64,000 nt of DNA from Labrys monachus (GCF_030814655.1 NZ_JAUSVK010000001.1:2933501-2997500), one strand, 5' to 3'; positions 34,195 to 43,471 are shown, counted from the stretch's first letter. Numbers and translations: made by a program. Notes: generated by a model from the letters alone, not told the origin.

Positions 34195-35331
34195 TCAGGC
34201 CGGATGCCACCAGCGCCCGGCGACGACGACGCCCCGGGCGAAGATGCGCTTGTCGGCGGTGACGATCTCGCCGCGCACGTCCTCGAGCGGGAAGGATCCC
34301 TCGTCGATCGACAGGATGCTGGCGTCGCCGGCGCTGCCCGGCTTCAGGCTGCCCAGTTCCGGGCGCTGCAAGGCCCTGGCGGCGTTGACCGTGGAGGCGG
34401 CGATGACCTCGTCGAGCGGCATGCCGAGCGCCAGGAACTTGGAGAGCGTCGTCACCTGGTCGTAGGCCGGGCCCTTGATGCACAGCGAATGGACGTCGGA
34501 GGAGATGGTGTCCGGCTTGAAGCCGGCGGCGAGCATGGCGCGCGCCGTTTTCCATCCGAACGAACCCATGCCGTGTCCGATGTCGAAGAAGACACCGCGC
34601 TGGCGGGCGGCGAGCACTTCCGGCTTGACCTGCCCCTTGCCGTCGACGGGGGCGTTGGGGAACGGACGGAAGCAATGGGTCAGCACGTCGCCGGGGCGCA
34701 GGCGCTCGACCACCGCTTCGTAGGACGGCGGCGGCTCGTCGATATGCACCATCAGCGGCAGGCCGGTCTCGTCCGCCACCTGCAGGGCGACGTCGAGCGG
34801 GGCGATGCCCGAGGGGCCGCTCGCCGTCTTGCCGATGCGCACCTTGATGCCGATGACGACGTCGCGGTTGGCGTTGGTGACCTCGACGGCATCCCGCGCG
34901 GCGAGAAGGCGCATGTCATGGCCCTCGCCGACCATGACCCGGCTGGAGAAGCCGTAGATGCCGGCAAAGGAGACGTGGAGATAAGCGAGGATCCGCACCT
35001 GGCAGGGATCGATGACATGCTTTCGGAAGCCGGGGAAATTGCCGGGGCCGGCGCTGCCGGTGTCGACGCAGGTGGTGACGCCGCTCGTCCTCGCGAACTC
35101 CTCGGCGTCGATGCCGAGCGACGTGCCGCCCCAATAGACATGGGTGTGGAGATCGATGAGGCCGGGCGTGACGATCCGCCCGGCGACGTCGCGGATTTCG
35201 GCGCCCGCCCCGTCGAGATGGTCGCCGACCGCGGCGACCTTGCCGTTCGCGAAGGCGACGTCGGTGACGCGGTCGAGGGACTGGGAGGGATCGATGACCC
35301 GGCCGTTCTTGAGGATGAGATCGAAAGACAT
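34195..35331 (-). CDS. Amidohydrolase/deacetylase-family metallohydrolase (Atu3266/EF0837-like)
   Basis: This 378-residue amidohydrolase-superfamily enzyme has ILKNGRVIDPSQSLDRVTDV, LIDLHTHVYWGGTSLG with the metal-binding HxH, IKVRIGK with the probable carbamylated Lys, LMVHIDEPPP, VLTHCFRPFPN and SSDVHS with the last Asp. Agrobacterium Atu3266 and Enterococcus EF0837 of this group hydrolyse acetyl-(R)-mandelate-like esters in vitro, and their natural substrates are unknown. Here it is the first enzyme after the transporter genes, so it probably deacylates the imported compound. Confidence 0.83.
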   Translation of the reverse strand: MSFDLILKNGRVIDPSQSLDRVTDVAFANGKVAAVGDHLDGAGAEIRDVAGRIVTPGLIDLHTHVYWGGTSLGIDAEEFARTSGVTTCVDTGSAGPGNFPGFRKHVIDPCQVRILAYLHVSFAGIYGFSSRVMVGEGHDMRLLAARDAVEVTNANRDVVIGIKVRIGKTASGPSGIAPLDVALQVADETGLPLMVHIDEPPPSYEAVVERLRPGDVLTHCFRPFPNAPVDGKGQVKPEVLAARQRGVFFDIGHGMGSFGWKTARAMLAAGFKPDTISSDVHSLCIKGPAYDQVTTLSKFLALGMPLDEVIAASTVNAARALQRPELGSLKPGSAGDASILSIDEGSFPLEDVRGEIVTADKRIFARGVVVAGRWWHPA

Positions 35332-35395
35332 GAAAAGACTTCTTTGTTTCGGATGAAGCCCGCTCGACGAGCGGATTTGATGAAATACCGCGTGC

Positions 35396-36412
35396 TTACA
35401 GGCGCTTGCCGGTCTCCTTGTCGAAGAGATAGACGGACTGGGCCGGCGCGGTCAGCGTCATGCTCGCGCCGGGCGCCAAGCCGGAGGGATCGGCGCAGGT
35501 CGCCTTGATGATGTGGTCGCCGACGAGCACGTCGAGATAATGGACGGGACCGGCGGGCTCGATCAGGGCGAGTTCCCCCGTCAGGGAGAACCCCTCGGGC
35601 GCGGCCGTGGCGGCAGGCGTGAGGTCGTGCGGCCGGACGCCGATCAGGCGGTCGTCGCCATGCCCGCCGGGCGCCGCCGATCCCGGCAGGAAGTTCATCT
35701 GCGGGCTGCCGATGAAGGCGGCGACGAACTGGTTGGCGGGCTCGCGGTAGATCGTCATCGGCTCGGCGAATTGCTGGACGATGCCGGCGTTCATCACCGC
35801 GATGCGGTCCGACAGCACCATCGCCTCTTCCTGGTCGTGGGTGACGAAGATGACGGTCATCTTGAGCTGGCGCTGCAGCCGCTTGATCTCGGTGCGGGTG
35901 CGCACGCGCAGGCCCGCATCGAGATTGGAGAGGGGCTCGTCCATCAGCAATGCAGCCGGGTTGCGCACGATCGCCCGCCCGACGGCGACGCGCTGGCGCT
36001 GGCCGCCCGACAGTTCGGCCGGCGAGCGGTCCAGCAGCTGGTCGAGGCCGAGCAGCTCCGCCGCCCAGGCGACCTGCTTGCGGATCGTCTCTTCCGGGAT
36101 CTTCTGCTGGCGCAGCGGGAAGGCGAGGTTGTCGCGCACCGACATATGCGGGTAGAGCGCGTAGTCCTGGAACACGAGCGCGATGTTGCGGTCGCGCGCC
36201 GACAATCCGCTGATGTCGCGGCCATCGAACAGGATGCTTCCGGAGGTGATGTCCTCGAGGCCGGCGATGCAGAACAGCAGCGTGCTCTTGCCGCAGCCGG
36301 ACGGGCCGAGGAAGGAGATGAACTCCCCGTCCCGGATATCGAGGTTCAGTCCCTGGAGCACGGGGTAGTTGATGTAGCTCTTGGAGACGTTCTGGATGTT
36401 GATCGACGTCAT
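35396..36412 (-). CDS. Sugar ABC transporter ATP-binding protein (MalK/UgpC type)
   Basis: The 338-residue ATPase has Walker A GPSGCGKST, the Q-loop VFQDYALYPHM, signature LSGGQRQRV, Walker B ALLMDEPLSNLD and the switch His in VTHDQEEAM. The C-terminal 110 residues form the regulatory TOBE/OB domain (IGVRPHDL). It energises the importer formed by the fused permease and the binding protein upstream. It might also serve the ATPase-less importer at 54367-57421, as MalK-type subunits are often shared in rhizobia; that is an inference. Confidence 0.93.
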   Translation of the reverse strand: MTSINIQNVSKSYINYPVLQGLNLDIRDGEFISFLGPSGCGKSTLLFCIAGLEDITSGSILFDGRDISGLSARDRNIALVFQDYALYPHMSVRDNLAFPLRQQKIPEETIRKQVAWAAELLGLDQLLDRSPAELSGGQRQRVAVGRAIVRNPAALLMDEPLSNLDAGLRVRTRTEIKRLQRQLKMTVIFVTHDQEEAMVLSDRIAVMNAGIVQQFAEPMTIYREPANQFVAAFIGSPQMNFLPGSAAPGGHGDDRLIGVRPHDLTPAATAAPEGFSLTGELALIEPAGPVHYLDVLVGDHIIKATCADPSGLAPGASMTLTAPAQSVYLFDKETGKRL

Positions 36413-36433
36413 GCGGAACTCCGAGGCGCCTGT

Positions 36434-38350
36434 TCAGCCCTTGACGGCGCCCGAAAGGGCCCCCTGGATGAGATAGCGTTGGAAAAGGAAGGCGACGATG
36501 ACGGGCGGCGTGATCGACAGCACGCTCGCCGCGAACATCGGGCCGTATTCGTAGAATTGCGCCTGGCTCAGGAAGCCCGAAAGCACCACCGGAATGGTCT
36601 GCGCCTTCGGGGTCGACGTCAGGATCAGGGCGAACAGGAATTCGTTCCAGCTCGCGAGGAAGCAGAAGATGCCGGCCGCGATCACGCCCGGGCGGACGAC
36701 GGGCAGGAGGATCTTCCACATCATCTTGAGGCGCGAGCAGCCGTCGATCAGCGCTGCGCGGTCCAGGCTGACGGGGACGCCCTCGAAATAGCTCTTCATC
36801 ATCCAGGCGCTGAGCGGCAGCAGGAAGCTACAATAGGAGATGATCAGCCCCGTCCGCGTGTCGATCAGGCCCAGGCCGCGGAAGATCATGAAGAAGGGCA
36901 GGACGATGGTCAGCCCCGGGGTCATGCGCGTCAGCAGCAGGCCCCACAGGCTGGCGCTGAAGAAGCGGTTCTTGCCGTGCCGGGCGAAGGCGTAACCGGC
37001 GAAGGTGCCGAGGACGACGCTGATGATGGCGACGGCCGCGCCGACCAGGAAGCTGTTGAGCAGCGACAGCGGCACACGCTGGGCCTGCACGCTGGTCGAG
37101 AAGCCGCTGGAGGTGCTCGGCATCAGCACGGTCTGGAAGTTCTGCAGCGTGAAGGCGCTCGGGATCATGGTCGGCGGCGTGCGGATGAGGTCCGTCGCCG
37201 GCGTCACGCTCATCAGGATGAGAGCGAGCACGGGCAGGGCCGACCACAGGAAGATCAGGATGGCGGCGGCGGCGAAGCCGATGCGCGCCAGCGCGGTCCG
37301 GACCGGGCGCGGCAGCCCCCTGCGCAGGCGCAGCGCCGGCAGCACCGCCATGGCATGGCCGCGTCCGGCCGAGGCGAGCACCGGGCCATAGGCCGCGGCG
37401 GAGGTCCCGCCGGTCTCCGCCGCGGCCCGGGAGCGCCGCGGCCCGAGCACGAAGAAGTAGAAGATGGCGAGGAGGAAGCTGACGACGGTGAGGCAATAGA
37501 GGATGGCGGCGCCTTCGCCGAATTTGAGGAACTGGAACGAATAGAGATAGCCGAGCCAGGCGAATACGGTGGTGGCGGTGCCGGGTCCGCCGCGCGTCAT
37601 GATCCACAGGATGTCGAAGGCCATCAGGGAGTTGATGGTCGCGATGATGGATATGAACAGCAGGTTCGGCTTGAGCCAGGGCAGGGTGATGGCGAAGAAG
37701 CGCGCCACCGGGCCGGCGCCGTCCAGCATCGCCGCCTTGTGCAGGTTGTTCGGCATGGATTGCAGGCCGGCCAGCAGCATCAGCGCGGTGAGGGGCGCCT
37801 GGTTCCAGACATTGGTGAGTGCGACGAGGTTGAGGGCGCGGAAGCCGTCGCCGAGCCAGGGCAAGGCGAGGGAACCGAGGCCGAGATCGTTGAGCAGCCC
37901 GGTCAGCGCCCCGTAATTGCCGGCATAGACGAAGGACCAGAGCACGCCGACCGACACCGGCGCCATGGCCCAGGGCACCAGGACGACGCTGCGCAGGAAG
38001 CCGCGCCCCGGGAAGGCCCTGTTGAGGATGAGGGCCATCGCCATGCCGAGGAGGGTGGTGCCCACCACCGAGAAGCCGGCGAAATAGACCGTCCGCCCGA
38101 AGGCGGACCAGAGCTCGCTGCCGCCGAGAATCGAGGTGTAATTGTCGAACCCGACGAAGATCCAGCGCTTGGTGATCGGGTTGGTGCGATTGAGGCTGAG
38201 ATAGAAGCTGTAGGCCAGCGGCATGCCCACCACCGCCAGCACGATCAGGAGGGTCGGCGCCACCGAGGCATAGGCGAAGAAGGGAACGCGGGCGACCTGC
38301 CTCTTCCGGGGCTGCGCGACAGGCTGGATCTGCGAGGTGATGATCGACAA
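36434..38350 (-). CDS. Fused double ABC permease (MalF-like plus MalG-like in one chain)
   Basis: The 638-residue protein joins the two permease subunits that are normally separate. The N-terminal half (residues 20-320) has the MalF/UgpA features, six helices and the loop KAAMLDGAGPVARFFAITLP. A linker rich in Ala/Arg (about 320-365) follows, and then the C-terminal half with MalG/UgpE features, six helices and the loop RAALIDGCSRLKMMWKILLP. Both coupling loops are intact, so the fusion should be functional. I start at TTG 38350, preceded by GGGAGG; an ATG at 38419 is also in frame. The ATPase gene follows after 21 bases. Confidence 0.86.
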   Translation of the reverse strand: MSIITSQIQPVAQPRKRQVARVPFFAYASVAPTLLIVLAVVGMPLAYSFYLSLNRTNPITKRWIFVGFDNYTSILGGSELWSAFGRTVYFAGFSVVGTTLLGMAMALILNRAFPGRGFLRSVVLVPWAMAPVSVGVLWSFVYAGNYGALTGLLNDLGLGSLALPWLGDGFRALNLVALTNVWNQAPLTALMLLAGLQSMPNNLHKAAMLDGAGPVARFFAITLPWLKPNLLFISIIATINSLMAFDILWIMTRGGPGTATTVFAWLGYLYSFQFLKFGEGAAILYCLTVVSFLLAIFYFFVLGPRRSRAAAETGGTSAAAYGPVLASAGRGHAMAVLPALRLRRGLPRPVRTALARIGFAAAAILIFLWSALPVLALILMSVTPATDLIRTPPTMIPSAFTLQNFQTVLMPSTSSGFSTSVQAQRVPLSLLNSFLVGAAVAIISVVLGTFAGYAFARHGKNRFFSASLWGLLLTRMTPGLTIVLPFFMIFRGLGLIDTRTGLIISYCSFLLPLSAWMMKSYFEGVPVSLDRAALIDGCSRLKMMWKILLPVVRPGVIAAGIFCFLASWNEFLFALILTSTPKAQTIPVVLSGFLSQAQFYEYGPMFAASVLSITPPVIVAFLFQRYLIQGALSGAVKG

Positions 38351-38473
38351 GGGGCGGCCTCCCGGCAAGGGGATCTGCGACGGAGCCACCCGGCCGGCGC
38401 GGAGGCGGCCGGGCGGCAATCGAGAATCGCGGGGGAGCGCGGTGCCGAACTCCCCTCGGATGCTGCAACCGGA

Positions 38474-39778
38474 TTACTGGTACTGTTTCTTGAGGTCGGC
38501 GACCTTGCTGCTGAGCTGCTCGATCAGCTGGTCCGTCGATCCATTGCCGCGGATGTATTCCTGCACATTCTGCATCATGAACAGGTCCCATTCGGGGAAC
38601 CAGATGTTCTTGGCGACCTTGCGCGAGGTCCCGAGCTCGAGCTGCTTCTTGGTGATGTCGATGTCGCGCCACTTCGAGAAGCTGCTGGCGATTTCCGGAT
38701 CGGCCATCACCTCCTTGTAGGCGGAGCCGAGGCCGAATTCGAGCGCCCAGCGCTTGATGACATGATACTGCCCGTCCTTCGACTTGCCGCCGAAGAAGCG
38801 CAGGAGCTGCCATACCCGGTCGACGTCGACGGGCTGCGCGCCCATCATGTAGACGGCCGTCCAGGCGAAGGTCGAATGCGTCTTGCCCGGCATCAGCGCG
38901 TTCTTCACCTTGCCGGCCGCCTTGGAGAACTTGGGATCGTTGGCGACCTTCTGGTCGTAATCATGCAGGATCATGAAGGTGTGGCGGCCGGTGGCGTAGC
39001 TCGGCACGCCCTCGTTCGGCAGCGTCATGATATCCGGCGTGACGAGCTGCTCCTTGTAGAGCGTGCGATGCGTCTCCAGCACCTTGCGGAGCGCCTCGTC
39101 GGCGACGAAGTCGTTCTTGTCGTCGAAGACCGGCGCACCTTCGGCATACCAGCAGGAGAAGAGACTCCACGACAGCTCCGGCCATTTCTGGCCCCAGGCG
39201 CTGTTGTAGGGCGCATCCGAAATGCCGTCCTTCTTCAGTTTCCGGCAGGCGTCGATGAGGGAATCCCAGCTGTCGGGCGGCGCGGCGATGCCGGCCTTCT
39301 GCAGATGCTCCTCATTGTAGATGAAGGCGTTGTGGCCCGCGTAATAGGGTAGGCCGGCGAGCTTGCCGTCGGGCAGCGACATGGATTCGACGCTGACGGG
39401 GAACATGCCCGCCTTGATGGCGTCGATGTCGGGAAGGCCTTCGAGATCGCGCGTCCAGTCCGCCGCATGCCAGCGGGCGATATGGTCCTCCTCGGCATAG
39501 AGCATGTCGATATGCTGGCCGCCGGTGAGCTTCGTCTCGACGACGGGATGGTAGTCGCCGCTGACGAGTTCGTAGGTGACGTTCTCGTCGTAGAGCTTCT
39601 TGAAGATATCGACGTTCTCCTCGACGATCTGCGGCTGGTATTGCCATCCGATGAAGGTGAGGGGGGCCGAAGGCGCCGCCATGGCCGACCGGCCGAGCAT
39701 GGTGCTCGCCGAAAGGGCCGCCGCTCCCTTCAGGACGCTGCGGCGCGACAACAGATAGCGTTCCAGTGATTTGTCCAT
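38474..39778 (-). CDS. Extracellular sugar-type solute-binding protein (family 1)
   Basis: The 434-residue periplasmic binding protein has a clear Tat signal, LSRRSVLKGAAALSAS, ending near RSAMAAP. The mature part shows PLTFIGWQYQPQIVEENV, GLPYYAGHNAFIYNEEHLQKAG and ATGRHTFMILHDYD, the pattern of family 1 binding proteins for sugars and related compounds. It opens the cluster that runs on through the fused permease, ATPase and five enzymes. The upstream gap holds a motif shared with the rpiR promoter region. Confidence 0.9.
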   Translation of the reverse strand: MDKSLERYLLSRRSVLKGAAALSASTMLGRSAMAAPSAPLTFIGWQYQPQIVEENVDIFKKLYDENVTYELVSGDYHPVVETKLTGGQHIDMLYAEEDHIARWHAADWTRDLEGLPDIDAIKAGMFPVSVESMSLPDGKLAGLPYYAGHNAFIYNEEHLQKAGIAAPPDSWDSLIDACRKLKKDGISDAPYNSAWGQKWPELSWSLFSCWYAEGAPVFDDKNDFVADEALRKVLETHRTLYKEQLVTPDIMTLPNEGVPSYATGRHTFMILHDYDQKVANDPKFSKAAGKVKNALMPGKTHSTFAWTAVYMMGAQPVDVDRVWQLLRFFGGKSKDGQYHVIKRWALEFGLGSAYKEVMADPEIASSFSKWRDIDITKKQLELGTSRKVAKNIWFPEWDLFMMQNVQEYIRGNGSTDQLIEQLSSKVADLKKQYQ

Positions 39779-40079
39779 CTATGCGTTCCCGTCACGGCTC
39801 TGGAATTCCGACGCCATTCCCTGGCGCTCGAATGATGGCGGCGATCACGGAACCGACCGGTTCGGTGACGACCGATAACGCCGGGCCGGGGCTGGCTGGC
39901 CGTATCAGCCATCATGTCCCGCCGGGCGACGAGGGGGATCATGGACCGGGCTTGCGCGAACTGACAAGCGGAATTTTCATTTTATTGTCATTTTGGTCAG
40001 GAATGGCGCCGATAATTGTTCCAAAAGGTAAAATATGATTGGAAAAGCAAATTTTTGCCGCATGGCGGCCTGGAAAGCC
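39779..40079. promoter_or_regulatory. Upstream region of locus 1 with a motif shared with rpiR
   Basis: The 301-base gap between rpiR and the binding-protein gene is AT-rich near 39970-40050. On the minus strand it holds ATGAAAATT (around 39980-39972), the same nonamer that stands upstream of the rpiR gene at 41064-41072. It is a candidate RpiR site; RpiR proteins often bind A/T-rich GAAA...TTTC elements. I see no -10/-35 pair that I trust. Confidence 0.4.
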
Positions 40080-40997
40080 TCAGTCTGAGACCGGTTGGCT
40101 GTCGTCCACGTCGCGATAGGTGGTGAATTGCTGCTTGATGCGGCGCAGCTTCTCCTGGGCCAGGGGACGGCACCGGACCGCGGTGCCGTAGGCCACGAGG
40201 TCGATGATCGAAAGGAAGGCGTAGCGCAGGCATGTCGGCCCCAGCACGTCGCCGTCGTCGACGACCGCCGGCGCCAGCGGCACGTGGCAGGCGCGCACGA
40301 GCGGGGTGCCGGCCACGGTGAGGGCGATCGTCGACGCGCCGTAATCGGCCGCGATGCGCGCGGCCTTGATGAGTTCCTGATTGTTGCCGCTGAGCGAGGA
40401 GCAGATGACGACGTCGCCGCGCTCGACGGTGGCGGCCAGCATCATCTGCATCTGATGGTCGCTGCTGGTGCTGATCCGCAGCCCCAGCCTGAACAGGCGG
40501 TTGTGGATTTCATCCACCAGCCAGCTCGAAACGCCGCCGCCGCCGAAGGCATAGATCATCCGGCTGTGGCTGACGAGATCGATGGCGCGTTCGAGCATGG
40601 CGAAATCGACGGTGCGCTGCGCCTCCATGATCGCCCGCTGCGCACGCATGACGATGCGCTCGCCCACTTCCTTCAGGGAGCCCGGCGGCGTGCCCGGCTC
40701 GAAATAGCGCGTGCCGACCCGCATGCCGCTCATGATCTTGAGCTTGAGGTCGCGCAGGCCGTCGCAGCCCGTCATCCGGCTGAAGCGGGTGATGGTGGGG
40801 GCCGACACTTCCAGCCAGGTGACGAGGTCCTCGATCGGCTTTTCGACGAAAGTGGTCGGGTGTTCGAGGATGGCGCGTGCGATCTTGCGGTGGGAGCGCG
40901 AGAATTCCCGCTCGTGGTCGAGAATGAAGCCGATGACGTCATGGGCCGGAAAGCCGGCTTCGTCGGGCTGCTCGCTGCTGGTGGTGACCTTGGCCAT
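40080..40997 (-). CDS. RpiR/MurR-family transcriptional regulator
   Basis: The 305-residue regulator has an N-terminal HTH_6 domain (SHRKIARAILEHPTTFVEKPIEDLV with the motif SAPTITRFSRMTGCDGLRDLKL) and a C-terminal SIS domain that binds a phosphosugar (YAFGGGGVSSWLVDEI and ICSSLSGNNQELIKAARIA). It very likely controls the adjacent uptake and catabolic locus that starts at 39778 in the same direction. The usual inducer is a sugar phosphate. Confidence 0.9.
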   Translation of the reverse strand: MAKVTTSSEQPDEAGFPAHDVIGFILDHEREFSRSHRKIARAILEHPTTFVEKPIEDLVTWLEVSAPTITRFSRMTGCDGLRDLKLKIMSGMRVGTRYFEPGTPPGSLKEVGERIVMRAQRAIMEAQRTVDFAMLERAIDLVSHSRMIYAFGGGGVSSWLVDEIHNRLFRLGLRISTSSDHQMQMMLAATVERGDVVICSSLSGNNQELIKAARIAADYGASTIALTVAGTPLVRACHVPLAPAVVDDGDVLGPTCLRYAFLSIIDLVAYGTAVRCRPLAQEKLRRIKQQFTTYRDVDDSQPVSD

Positions 40998-41063
40998 GTT
41001 CGTCGTGCGCTTTCCCCATGCATGCCCACGACGAATCTTGCGCCAGATCGCGACGCGAGGTCC

Positions 41064-41080
41064 ATGAAAATTTCATTTTC
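41064..41080. promoter_or_regulatory. Candidate RpiR operator upstream of rpiR
   Basis: ATGAAAATTTCATTTTC contains the near-palindrome TGAAA-TTTCA and shares ATGAAAATT with the region before the binding-protein gene. A second A/T-rich element, GATCAAAATCGAAATT, follows at once. Confidence 0.4.
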
Positions 41081-41133
41081 CGATCAAAATCGAAATTCTG
41101 CGCGGGCCGCGGGGCCCGCGCATCGCGGCGGCG

Positions 41134-41886
41134 TCAGGCGGGCTCGCCGGTTTCGAGCTGGAGGCGGTAGCGGTCCGCCCGGAAATGCAGCACGGCATAT
41201 TCCATCGGCGCTCCGCCCCGCGCATGCGAGCGGCGGCGGACGATCAGCACGGCCGAGCCTTTGGCGATCTGCAGTTCCCCCGCCATCTCGTCCCCGACGA
41301 TCGCCGCCTCGATGAATTCCCGGGCGCCGGTGAGGGTGACGTCGCATTTGCGGCCGAGCCAGGCATAGAGCGAGCCTTCGCTCAGCTCGGCGGCGGTCGG
41401 CGGTGCGACCGAACGGAAGAGGTCCGGCGACAGCCAGGAGACGGCGATGCAGATCGGCACGCCGTCGGCCTTGAGCAGACGGCGCGACTGGAAGAGGGGG
41501 GTATTGACGGGGGTGCCGAGGGCCTCGGCCGCCTCCGCCGTGGCCCGGACCCGGCCGGCGAAGAGCGTCTCGTGCGAGGGCTGCAGGCCCCGGCGCCGCA
41601 TGTCGTCGGAGAAGCCGAACATTTCGGCGGCCGGTTGGCTGACCTTGGGGCTGAGCACGACCGAGCCCTTGCCGGAGCGCCGGTTGATCAGGCCCTCCTG
41701 CTCGAGGCGGTCGAGCGCCGCCCGCGACGTGGCGCGGCTGATGCCGAAGATCTCGTTCAGCTTCGCCTCGGAGGGCACGACGTCACCCGGCGGGAAGACG
41801 CCTTGGGCTATCGCGTCCCTCAATCGCTCGGCGATTTGAAACCAGAGCGGAAGGGGGCTGGACTTTGGAAGCGGATCGTTCCACAT
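41134..41886 (-). CDS. GntR-family regulator with UTRA domain (HutC type)
   Basis: The 250-residue regulator has a winged HTH (LPLWFQIAERLRDAIAQG, SEAKLNEIFGISRATSRAAL, EGLINRRSGKGSVVL) and a UTRA ligand domain with PLFQSRRLLKADGVPICIAVSWL and YAVLHFRADRYRLQL. HutC-type regulators repress catabolic operons until they bind a small metabolite. It is transcribed divergently from the RbsBAC-like locus at 42368 and most likely controls it. Confidence 0.9.
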   Translation of the reverse strand: MWNDPLPKSSPLPLWFQIAERLRDAIAQGVFPPGDVVPSEAKLNEIFGISRATSRAALDRLEQEGLINRRSGKGSVVLSPKVSQPAAEMFGFSDDMRRRGLQPSHETLFAGRVRATAEAAEALGTPVNTPLFQSRRLLKADGVPICIAVSWLSPDLFRSVAPPTAAELSEGSLYAWLGRKCDVTLTGAREFIEAAIVGDEMAGELQIAKGSAVLIVRRRSHARGGAPMEYAVLHFRADRYRLQLETGEPA

Positions 41887-42367
41887 TTCTGTTATATCGT
41901 ACGAACGTCATGACAATTGCAACGGTCTTCCGGCGCCGCCGTGTCTGTCCGCAAACAGGTCTCCAACCCCGTGAGCGATGGCCGGGCCGGCCGTCGCCGG
42001 CGGTGGAAAGGCCGCGCAAGGGCAGCCGCGCCGGCCGGAAGCGAGGGATGAAGGGCGGCATTTCCGGCTGTTTCCATCACGCTCCTCGTCGTCGGCACCT
42101 CGGCGTCGCGGAGCAACCTGTCGAAGGGCTGCGATTCGGCCGGGATCGCATCGTAGCACGGCCGACGCAGGGCCATCGCCATCCCCCCCGGGGCTGGCGC
42201 GGCCCGGTGAGATATCGGCGGCGGAACCATCATCCGCCGCAGCCATTCGCCGTGGAGGGCAAGCTTCCTTCATCCACGGCGGCCGGCGGGCAGCGGCGAG
42301 GCCGCTCCCGTCCAAGAAGAAGAAATCCGATCCATCCATTCCGTTCGATAGAACAAGGGGAACCACG
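41887..42367. promoter_or_regulatory. Divergent control region between gntR and locus 2
   Basis: These 481 bases hold no convincing gene. Near the gntR end the palindrome TCGTACGA (41897-41904) stands in an AT-rich stretch. On the minus strand TTGCAA and GATATA are 18 bases apart and flank it, forming a possible gntR promoter with an operator inside. The promoter for the binding-protein gene at 42368 is not obvious; AAGGGG just before that ATG is its ribosome site. Confidence 0.45.
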
Positions 42368-43471
42368 ATGCTGAGACGTCTTCTGTTCGCACTGTCCGTC
42401 ACGGCGCTGCTGCCTGCGGTCCCGGCCCTCGCCGAGGACAAGCAGCCCATCTCGCAAAAGACCTGCACGCAGCTCGCCGCCGAGTACAAGCAGCTGCCGT
42501 TCACCAACATCCTGCCGCTCGACGAGGGGCCGATCGCCATCGGCGGCAAGGTCAAGCCGCTGACCATCGGCTTCTCGCAGACCGCCTTCAACCATCCCTG
42601 GCGCATCTCGATGCTGGAATCGCTGCAGGCCGAAGCGTGCCGGCATTCCAACATCAAGCTCGTCGTGCTCGACGGCAATGTCGACGTCGCCAAGCAGAGC
42701 AACGACGTGCGCGACCTCATGGCCCGCGGCGTCGACGCCGTGCTGCTCAGCCCGGTCGAATCGGCCGCCCTGGTGCCCGCCGCCCGGGCGGTGATGGGGT
42801 CGGGCATTCCGCTGATCGTCATGGATCGCGACGTTCCCACCGACAAGACGCTGTTCATCGGCCAGAGCAACGTCACCATGGCCGAGCAGGTGGCCGAGCG
42901 CATGGCCAAAGATCTCGGCGGCAAGGGCGACATCGTCGTCATCACCGGCCTGAAAGGCTCGTCGCCGGCCGTCGACCGCGACAAGGGCATGAAGAACGTG
43001 CTCGCCAAATATCCCGGCATCAAGGTCCTCGCCGTCGGCGACGGACAGTGGATCCGCGAGCCGGCGGTGCCGATCATGGAGGACTTCCTCACCGCGCACC
43101 CCCATATCGACGCCGTCTTCTCGCATGCGGAGGAATCGTCCTGGGGGGCCCAGCTCGCCATCGCCCGGGCCAAGCGCTGCGGCGACAAGATCCGCCAATA
43201 TACGTTCGACGGCTCGAATGCCGGCTTCAAGGCCGTGAAGGCCGGGACCTTCAGCGCCGACGGCAACTACACGCCCTTCATCGCCGACATCGGCCTGCGG
43301 GCGGCGCTCTACAAGCTGATGGGCAAGGATATCGCCGGCCAGCATGCCTATGACATGCCCGGCCAGCGGCTCCTCCTGCCGGACTCGCCGACCGTCGTGC
43401 CCGAGAACGCCGACCAGTGGATCGGTCGCGGCTGGGGCACGTTCGAGCCGACGCCCGATCCCTGCAAGTGA
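42368..43471 (+). CDS. Sugar-type ABC transporter substrate-binding protein (RbsB-like)
   Basis: The 367-residue protein has a signal peptide (LLFALSVTALLPAVPALA) and the periplasmic-binding-protein-like type I fold: IGFSQTAFNHPWRISMLESL, VVLDGNVDVAKQSNDVRDL, AVLLSPVESAALVPAARAV and IVMDRDVP. The C-terminus has an unusual extra part with a final cysteine. It is the first gene of locus 2 and should deliver a pentose-, nucleoside- or sugar-like compound to the permease at 45256. The ATG at 42368 is fixed by the signal peptide. Confidence 0.9.
   Translation: MLRRLLFALSVTALLPAVPALAEDKQPISQKTCTQLAAEYKQLPFTNILPLDEGPIAIGGKVKPLTIGFSQTAFNHPWRISMLESLQAEACRHSNIKLVVLDGNVDVAKQSNDVRDLMARGVDAVLLSPVESAALVPAARAVMGSGIPLIVMDRDVPTDKTLFIGQSNVTMAEQVAERMAKDLGGKGDIVVITGLKGSSPAVDRDKGMKNVLAKYPGIKVLAVGDGQWIREPAVPIMEDFLTAHPHIDAVFSHAEESSWGAQLAIARAKRCGDKIRQYTFDGSNAGFKAVKAGTFSADGNYTPFIADIGLRAALYKLMGKDIAGQHAYDMPGQRLLLPDSPTVVPENADQWIGRGWGTFEPTPDPCK

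Noticed and set aside
32656-35508. Open frame of 950 codons on the plus strand
   Set aside because: It is antisense to the aldehyde dehydrogenase and metallohydrolase, which have complete catalytic motifs.
35513-39352. Very long open frame (about 1,280 codons) on the plus strand
   Set aside because: It is antisense to the ABC transporter ATPase, fused permease and binding-protein genes; the translation is rich in Arg, Gly, Asp and Glu without any domain, as expected from GC-rich shadow frames.
42320-42350. Fourth copy of the post-stop repeat (GATCCATCCATT) before the binding-protein gene
   Set aside because: Only about 12 bases match, the hairpin is missing, and it does not follow a stop codon.
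41978-42367. N-terminal extension of the RbsB-like protein
   Set aside because: The frame is open but the translation is Arg/Pro/Ala-rich, and a proper signal peptide with ribosome site starts at 42368.
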